NCBI RefSeq assembly: GCF_018364065.1
Contig: NZ_JAGZMO010000008.1
Span: 1-64,000 of the forward strand
Direction of reading: 5' to 3'
From: Veillonella sp.
Lineage (GTDB): Bacteria; Bacillota; Negativicutes; Veillonellales; Veillonellaceae
DNA: 64,000 nt
Part shown: piece by piece, positions 59,358 through 64,000 of the stretch
Position numbering within the stretch: position 1 is the first letter of the stretch
Layout: the number at the start of each line of letters is the position of its first letter
Made by a program: the position numbers and the translations under genes
The notes under the pieces: generated by a model
The model's database searches: none
Told to the model about the DNA's origin: nothing
Seen by the model: only the letters and a program-made list of their open reading frames with translations

Positions 59358-59552
59358 TTAGTGACTCTGATTATCCGTCACTACGATTTGCCCCGCATCA
59401 TTTGTATTTGCTCCATTTGGAATCTTCACAACGATACCGGGCTCTTTGTGGTCGTTTACAGCCGCCTCATGCCCTGCCGGTCCATTCACCGCAGTCGTCC
59501 CTACCGATGCCATTAACGTGGCCCCCAATAAACTATACCAGTGTCTTCTCAT
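59358..59552 (-). CDS. Small predicted secreted peptide, unknown function
   Basis: This 64-residue product starts at ATG 59552 and begins MRRHWYSLLGATLMASVGTT, a basic start plus hydrophobic stretch like a short signal peptide. A hydrophilic mature part follows (~25-64, GHEAAVNDHKEPGIVVKIPN), with no Cys. GTG 59564, 12 nt upstream, is an alternative. It has a terminator of its own at 59255-59290 and a structured ~200-nt upstream region, which supports it being a real transcript. No family recognised. Confidence 0.5.
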   Translation of the reverse strand: MRRHWYSLLGATLMASVGTTAVNGPAGHEAAVNDHKEPGIVVKIPNGANTNDAGQIVVTDNQSH

Positions 59553-59564
59553 TACATGTCTCAC

Positions 59565-59700
59565 CCTTTCCAGATAACCTGTACCAAACCTCTCATATCC
59601 TAATCAGTTTGGTGACGACATTACTCCGTGAGTAATCCAATCGGCACTCCATTACTATGACCTCTTGCGGTTATGTCGGTAAGAAAACTCCCTACCCATA
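59565..59700 (-). promoter_or_regulatory. Structured leader candidate upstream of the small secreted peptide
   Basis: Two nested-looking helices can be drawn: CCAAAC/GTTTGG (59584-59589, 59607-59612) and ATTACTC-CGT-GAGTAAT (59620-59636). GC content is higher than in flanking spacers. It fits no riboswitch consensus I know. Confidence 0.35.
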
Positions 59701-59768
59701 CCTGCATTACAAATTCCGATTCCCAAAGAGTGTGACAAATTGTAAATAACAAGTAAAAATAAGAAGAT

Positions 59769-60152
59769 TTATTTTCCTAATTTTGACATAAACCTTTCAC
59801 TATTTATAATAAAACGTTCGTGGCTCCCTTGTCCAATGACTTTATCGCCTTCATAAGCTGCTACGCTAAAGGAAATGCACCGATTATCCACGGAAAGCAC
59901 TTCTGCCTTCGCCGAAACGACCGCACCAAGGGCGGTAGGGGCATCATGCGTTATAGTCAACTTAGTGCCTACCGTAGTCTCTCCTTCCCCTAATTCAGCC
60001 TGCACCGCATTCACTGCGGCCTCTTCCATAAGGGCACACATAGCAGGCGTAGCGAACACTTCAAGGCTTCCGCTCTTCATAGTTTTCGCCGTATTAGCTT
60101 CACTTACCACCGTCTCTGCCGTCCCAATCAATCCTTCACGAATCGTGCTCAT
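59769..60152 (-). CDS. Hotdog-fold acyl-CoA thioesterase (FlK-like)
   Basis: This 127-residue hotdog protein has FATPAMCALMEEAAVNAV (Thr and Glu) and TKLTITHDAPTALG (His), matching the catalytic Thr/Glu/His set of fluoroacetyl-CoA thioesterase-family proteins. It probably hydrolyses a short acyl-CoA; the substrate is unknown. ATG 60152 is preferred to 60155 on spacing from GGGAGG (6 versus 3 nt). It is 28 bp downstream of tag. Confidence 0.85.
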   Translation of the reverse strand: MSTIREGLIGTAETVVSEANTAKTMKSGSLEVFATPAMCALMEEAAVNAVQAELGEGETTVGTKLTITHDAPTALGAVVSAKAEVLSVDNRCISFSVAAYEGDKVIGQGSHERFIINSERFMSKLGK

Positions 60153-60183
60153 CATAAACCTCCCGTAAAAAACATGTAAAAAC

Positions 60184-60768
60184 CTATTTATTGTTTTCCT
60201 CGCCTACCAGCTCTTTATATACCGGACACGTCACTATGTGATCGTTCAATATTCCGATGGCTTGCAAGAAGGAGTATACAATCGTAGGGCCCACAAAGGT
60301 AAATCCCCGCTTTTTCAAATCCTTGCTAATCGTCTCTGCCAATTCCGTTTTCGCCGGTACATCCGACTGATTCGCCCAATGCCCGTGGATCGTCTTTCCT
60401 TCTGTAAAGCCCCAAATATAGGCATCGAAAGATCCGAATTCAGCCTGTACATTTTTAAACGCCACAGCATTCTTACGAAGGGATGCGATTTTTAAGCGAT
60501 GACGTATAATCTTGGGATTTTCCAGTAACTCCGCTTCCTTCGCCGCATCATATTGCGCCAGCGCATCCACATCAAATTGATCGAAGGCTTCGCGCATAGC
60601 CTCTCTGCGCTTCAACACCATGGTCCATGTAAGCCCGGCCTGCATCGATTCAAGTACGAGAAACTCGAAGAGTCGCCGCTCATCATGCTCGGGGCGTCCC
60701 CACTCCGTATCGTGATACAATCGCTCCTCATCACTGCGATTGGCCCAGGCGCAAGTTTTATCAGTCAT
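60184..60768 (-). CDS. tag: DNA-3-methyladenine glycosylase I
   Basis: This 194-residue Tag protein has CAWANRSDEERLYHDTEWG at the start (conserved Cys/Trp; Zn ligands include this Cys and the C-terminal His/Cys), FEFLVLESMQAGLTWTMVLKRRE and the substrate-pocket Glu. It excises 3-methyladenine from alkylated DNA. GAGGTGG precedes the ATG. It is probably co-transcribed with the thioesterase. Confidence 0.96.
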   Translation of the reverse strand: MTDKTCAWANRSDEERLYHDTEWGRPEHDERRLFEFLVLESMQAGLTWTMVLKRREAMREAFDQFDVDALAQYDAAKEAELLENPKIIRHRLKIASLRKNAVAFKNVQAEFGSFDAYIWGFTEGKTIHGHWANQSDVPAKTELAETISKDLKKRGFTFVGPTIVYSFLQAIGILNDHIVTCPVYKELVGEENNK

Positions 60769-60805
60769 AGTACCACCTCAATTCATTTGCATATAGACAC
60801 ATCTG

Positions 60806-60877
60806 TTTCAATACAAACATCTGCTAATTTAACATATCCGCTTCGATGCAAATGTCTGCTAATTTGACATATCTGCA
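60806..60877. repeat. Degenerate 36-bp tandem repeat, two units plus a partial
   Basis: Units start at 60806 and 60842 and share CAAACATCTGCTAATTTAACATAT-like cores (second copy CAAATGTCTGCTAATTTGACATAT); a partial third copy continues to ~60890. Located upstream of tag in the gene-free stretch 60769-61074. Confidence 0.75.
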
Positions 60878-61074
60878 TCAATACAATCTTTTACTTCAAT
60901 GTAATATTCTGCTTAACTTTAATCTAATACTATACCTATTTTACCGTATTATCAGACATTATTTCATCACTAATCATACACTATATTTTTCTATTTACAC
61001 ATACTTATTTTGCATTTATGTAATATATATGTAGCAATTTTTTATAATTTCACGTATCATAGTATATAGTTATT

Positions 61075-61165
61075 GGCTCTGTCTTAAGGTCGCTTAATGA
61101 TTGGGGGCCACATAAGCAACCTTGCTTCCACGATGACGAGCAATCACTGTACAGGCAGTGATTTT
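61075..61165 (+). promoter_or_regulatory. Possible structured leader upstream of the M20 peptidase gene
   Basis: A GC-richer segment within an AT-rich spacer holds the dyads AAGCAA-CC-TTGCTT (61114-61127) and AATCACTG/CAGTGATT (61142-61163). The second is followed by TT and lies just before the ribosome site, so it may act as an attenuator or cover the site. It matches no known riboswitch. Confidence 0.3.
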
Positions 61166-61192
61166 CGTATGTTTCTAGAAGGAGTGTAATTC

Positions 61193-62311
61193 ATGATTAA
61201 CGAAGAACGCGTATTGAAAGAGTTTTTTGAATTTATCCAAATCCCTTGTTCCAGTTTGAACGAACGTGAAATCGCGGACATTTTGATTAAACGCTTAACC
61301 GACTTAGGCTTCTCCATCGAAGAAGATGACGCCGGCAAAAAATTGGGCGGCAATACAGGCAATATCGTAGCCACTCGCAAAGGCAATGTGCCATCAGCTC
61401 CAATGATTATGTTAACAGCTCATATGGACTGCGTAGAACCTTGCGCCAACATCAAACCTCAGATGAAAGACGGTTTAATTACCTCCGACGGCACTACTAT
61501 TCTTGGCGGCGATGACAAAGCCGGCGTAGTAGCCATTTTAGAAGCCCTTCGCGTTATTGAAGAAAAACAATTACCTTGCGGCGATTTACAGGTAGTGTTC
61601 ACTATTTGTGAAGAAAAAGGCGTGCAAGGTTCCAAAAATATGGACTCGTCCCTCTTAAAAGCAAAACACGGCTTCACTTTCGATACATCCGGATCTCCGG
61701 GTCGTATCGTTCGCAAAGCACCGGGCCAAAACAAGTTAAAATTAGTTGTTACCGGTAAGGCTGCTCATGCGGGCAATGCTCCTGAAAAAGGGATTAACTC
61801 CATTATTGCGGCAGGCAAGATTTTAGCTAAATTCCCTCAAGGCCGTGTAGATGACGAAACAACTTGTAACATCGGCACCATTACCGGCGGCAGTGCTACT
61901 AACGTTGTAGCTGAAACTACCACCGTTATGTTGGAAACACGCAGCCGTGTAAAGAGCAAATTGGAAGCCTTAACTAACGAAGTGGTTCGAATTTTCGAAG
62001 AAGGCGGTAAAGAAACAGGTACGGAAGTGGAAGTTACTGTTATGCCGGCTTACGATCCATTCGATTTACCGGAAGATTGCGAAACAATCCAAATCGCCAG
62101 CAAAGCGGCGGCAGCTCTCAACTTCCCTGTATCCGTTGTTGAATCCGGCGGCGGCAGTGATGCGAGCTTCTTCAACGCTTACGGCGTTCCAACTACCGTA
62201 TTGGGCGTAGGCATGACCAACGTTCACACAAAAAATGAATGCATTTTAGAAAAAGACCTGTACGACTCCGCTCGTCTCGCTTTACAAATCATTCAAGAAG
62301 TAGCTAAATAA
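61193..62311 (+). CDS. M20-family metallopeptidase, peptidase T-like
   Basis: This 372-residue di-zinc exopeptidase has LTAHMDCVEP (His and Asp ligands), ILGGDDKAGVVAILEAL (bridging Asp), FTICEEKGVQGSKNMD (catalytic Glu) and the C-terminal His in TNVHTKNE. It resembles tripeptidase T-like M20 proteins (YqjE type) acting on small peptides in the cytosol. AGAAGGAG precedes the ATG and the terminator follows within 10 bp, so it is monocistronic. Confidence 0.93.
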   Translation: MINEERVLKEFFEFIQIPCSSLNEREIADILIKRLTDLGFSIEEDDAGKKLGGNTGNIVATRKGNVPSAPMIMLTAHMDCVEPCANIKPQMKDGLITSDGTTILGGDDKAGVVAILEALRVIEEKQLPCGDLQVVFTICEEKGVQGSKNMDSSLLKAKHGFTFDTSGSPGRIVRKAPGQNKLKLVVTGKAAHAGNAPEKGINSIIAAGKILAKFPQGRVDDETTCNIGTITGGSATNVVAETTTVMLETRSRVKSKLEALTNEVVRIFEEGGKETGTEVEVTVMPAYDPFDLPEDCETIQIASKAAAALNFPVSVVESGGGSDASFFNAYGVPTTVLGVGMTNVHTKNECILEKDLYDSARLALQIIQEVAK

Positions 62312-62319
62312 TAAGACGT

Positions 62320-62354
62320 CCCCCTACAGTAACATGGCTGTAGGGGGATTTTTT
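62320..62354 (+). terminator. Terminator of the M20 peptidase gene
   Basis: A 10-bp GC-rich stem CCCCCTACAG / CTGTAGGGGG (62320-62329, 62338-62347) is followed by ATTTTTT. Confidence 0.95.
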
Positions 62355-62382
62355 GCATCACCTAAAAAGTGTTCTTCCTGAT

Positions 62383-62411
62383 TAGACAGAACGAATAAGT
62401 CGTGTTACAAT
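62383..62411 (+). promoter_or_regulatory. Promoter of the MATE leader transcript
   Basis: TAGACA (62383-62388) and TACAAT (62406-62411) are 17 nt apart. They give a leader of ~250 nt before the MATE start codon. Confidence 0.7.
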
Positions 62412-62535
62412 ATATGGCGTAATAAAAAGTACCTGAAAATTCAGAAATTTAGATATGATACGAAATACAAGAAGAAGTTCATGAAGCTTGATTTATAACT
62501 TGTTATGCGTACCAAACAGTAAATAATGTAATTGC

Positions 62536-62618
62536 CTGTTTTTGTCGCCGGATAAAAACAGAGTGCATCAAAGAATCTATCGTAGGCCATAGAAGATAGA
62601 TGATTTGGCGCTTTTTTT
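62536..62618 (+). promoter_or_regulatory. Attenuator-like leader RNA with terminator upstream of the MATE gene
   Basis: An 8-bp hairpin CTGTTTTT/AAAAACAG (62536-62543, 62554-62561) is followed at once by a long hairpin. That hairpin pairs AGTGC/GCGCT, CAAA/TTTG and ATCTATC/GATAGAT (62562-62581 with 62595-62612), with tandem G-A mismatches, and ends in a T run (62612-62618). The first loop contains TCGCC, which can pair with GGCG of the terminator stem. This looks like transcription attenuation; it matches no riboswitch class I know. Confidence 0.6.
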
Positions 62619-62664
62619 AGTTTTACTTTAGTGTTAATAAATAAGAAAAGGAGTCATTGCATTT

Positions 62665-64000
62665 ATGGAACACAGTTTAACCTTACAACAAAAGATTATA
62701 GCCTTCATAAAGTTAACCATCCCGGTTATTTTGACGCAATTTGCTTTGACCGGCGGCTCCTTTATCTCCATTGTGCTCACAGGTCAATATAGCACCGTCG
62801 ACTTGGCGGGCATTTCCGTAGGTTACAATCTTTGGACCGCCTGCTTCTACGGTATTTCCGGCGTGCTGCTCGGTATTCTGCCAATCCTCGCTCAACTGCG
62901 TGGAGCCAATAAAATCGAGCGCATTCCAACTACCATCAGTCACGGTTTCTACGTAGCCACCATCTTAGGCCTGGTCATGATTCTTGCCGGTGTATTCGGT
63001 CTAAAACCGGCACTGAACTATTTAAACTTGGCTCCTGACGCCTATGAAATCTGCCTCGCCTATATGAGCGCCATCGGCGTCGGTATTTTACCGCTCATCT
63101 GGACCTGTACCTTGCGTAACACGGTAGACAGCCACGGTTATACACGCTACTCCATGGCCATCATGCTCTGCGGTATCGCCTTGCATATTCTCCTGGATTT
63201 CGGACTTATTCTCGGCTATTTCGGACTTCCTGCATTGGGCGGTCTGGGCGCCGGTATCGCCACGGCCATTGCATACTGGTTCAACTTCCTCGCCTTCATG
63301 GCCCTTCTCGCCTGGGGCAAACCGTTCCGTCCATACAATCTCTTTAAACAGTGGATTCCACCTCAATTCATCTACATTAAGGAACAATTTACCATCGGCA
63401 TTCCAATCGGTCTTGCCATCTTCTGTGAAAGCAGTATTTTCAGCGTCGCCGGTCTTGTGATGACCCAATACGGTACGGAAATCATTGCAGCCCATCAGGC
63501 GGCCGTAAGTTTCGCCAGCCTCTTCTACGGATTCCCGCTCAGTATCAGTACAGCCGCCACTATCGCTGTGGGCTACGAAGTGGGCGCCCAGAAATTCGGC
63601 GAAGCGAAAACCTACTCTTATATTGCCAGAGGCATTGCTATTGTAGTGGCTATCATCATCAGTTCCTACACATTTACCCATTTGGATCAAATTGCCAACC
63701 TGTACACCAATGATCCGAACATGGTCAGCCTCATCGGCACCTTCTTGGCCTACGCCGTGTTCTTCACCATTATCGATGCATTCGGCACACCACTGCAAGG
63801 TGTTCTTCGCGGATACAAGGATGTGAAGATTATCTCCACCATCGCCATCGCCTGTTACTGGGGCGCCAGCGTGCCTATAGCGGCCTTCTTCATGTACGCA
63901 TTGGATTGGGGCCCTTACGGCGTGTGGATGGGCCTTCTGGGCGGCGTTTTCGTAGCCGTATTAGGTTATATCTGGCGGACCTGGTACATTCAGACCAAGA
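62665..64000 (+). CDS. MATE family multidrug/Na+ antiporter; runs off the window
   Basis: This is the first 445 residues of a polytopic efflux protein, ATG 62665 with AAAAGGAG upstream, open to the window end. Two six-helix halves are visible, with MATE-typical IPVILTQFALTGGSFISIVL at the start, MVGHL-like TGQYSTVDLAGISVG and LPLIWTCTLRN, then IPIGLAIFCESSIFSVAGLVM in the second half and TPLQGVLRGYKD. MATE pumps export cationic drugs or metabolites using Na+ or H+. It is preceded by an attenuator-like leader, so its expression is probably conditional. Confidence 0.93.
   Translation, partial: MEHSLTLQQKIIAFIKLTIPVILTQFALTGGSFISIVLTGQYSTVDLAGISVGYNLWTACFYGISGVLLGILPILAQLRGANKIERIPTTISHGFYVATILGLVMILAGVFGLKPALNYLNLAPDAYEICLAYMSAIGVGILPLIWTCTLRNTVDSHGYTRYSMAIMLCGIALHILLDFGLILGYFGLPALGGLGAGIATAIAYWFNFLAFMALLAWGKPFRPYNLFKQWIPPQFIYIKEQFTIGIPIGLAIFCESSIFSVAGLVMTQYGTEIIAAHQAAVSFASLFYGFPLSISTAATIAVGYEVGAQKFGEAKTYSYIARGIAIVVAIIISSYTFTHLDQIANLYTNDPNMVSLIGTFLAYAVFFTIIDAFGTPLQGVLRGYKDVKIISTIAIACYWGASVPIAAFFMYALDWGPYGVWMGLLGGVFVAVLGYIWRTWYIQTK

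Noticed and set aside
62713..63798. Long minus-strand frames at the right end
   Set aside because: They are antisense to the MATE pump, whose plus-strand frame is continuous with clear membrane helices.
1..64000. tRNA, rRNA, prophage or insertion sequence
   Set aside because: No cloverleaf, rRNA-like segment, integrase, transposase or terminal inverted repeats were recognised; the absence is by eye only.

Overview
The window is about 64 kb of a Gram-negative-type Firmicute of the class Negativicutes, almost certainly Veillonella. The assignment rests on three things. First, a complete succinate-to-propionate module is present: CoA transferase, two-part B12 methylmalonyl-CoA mutase, MeaB, epimerase and Na+-pumping methylmalonyl-CoA decarboxylase MmdADECB. 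Second, Firmicute-style gene orders (rplU-prp-rpmA with an N-terminally extended L27, maf-radC-mreBCD, htrA-rlmH, a T-box valS) coexist with an outer-membrane trimeric autotransporter. Third, base composition is moderate and spacers are AT-rich. No species call is made. No rRNA, tRNA, CRISPR array, prophage or insertion sequence was seen; this is mostly core chromosome, largely on the minus strand.

Layout, left to right. 1-2.3 kb: 5' end of a trimeric autotransporter adhesin with a long gene-free AT-rich upstream region. 2.3-9 kb: ribosomal proteins L27/L21 with protease Prp, MntP, RNase G and a radical-SAM pair. 9-18 kb: cell-shape cluster maf-radC-mreB-mreC-mreD-PBP2-MinD-RodA, in which MinD carries an unusual long acidic tail. 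18-26 kb: acetate kinase and a lipoprotein, a DUF401 permease with divergent TetR regulator, tmcAL, lspA-rluD-pyrR and a 2[4Fe-4S] ferredoxin. 26-35.6 kb: the propionate operon. 35.8-41.4 kb: valS (T-box controlled), folC and an O-antigen ligase-like protein. 41.4-49.7 kb: tig-clpP-clpX and lon-ysxC-polyprenyl synthase-tatC. 49.9-54.1 kb: CBS protein, a tail-anchored unknown, rlmH, htrA and a WalJ-like hydrolase. 54.2-57.9 kb: larE next to a RuBisCO-like protein, with a divergent aminotransferase. 58-60.8 kb: flavodoxin-DUF3793, a small secreted peptide with a structured leader, a hotdog thioesterase and Tag. 61-64 kb: an M20 peptidase and a MATE efflux pump behind a probable attenuator.

The metabolic core works as a pathway. 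Succinate is activated with CoA from propionyl-CoA and isomerised to methylmalonyl-CoA. That product is epimerised and then decarboxylated with export of Na+, giving propionyl-CoA for the next round. Acetate kinase supplies substrate-level ATP.

Most notable for follow-up: (1) many spacers, and one coding sequence, each carry their own unrelated degenerate short tandem repeat (periods 10, 14, 15, 16-18, 19, 24, 28 and 36 bp); (2) a promoter, hairpin and terminator leader in front of the MATE pump; (3) a RuBisCO-like protein beside LarE; (4) MinD with a ~190-residue acidic linker before its membrane helix; (5) a nested in-frame start that would make the 55-residue MmdE from the mmdD frame, plus an extra 43-residue membrane protein after mmdB; (6) a small secreted peptide gene with its own structured leader and terminator.
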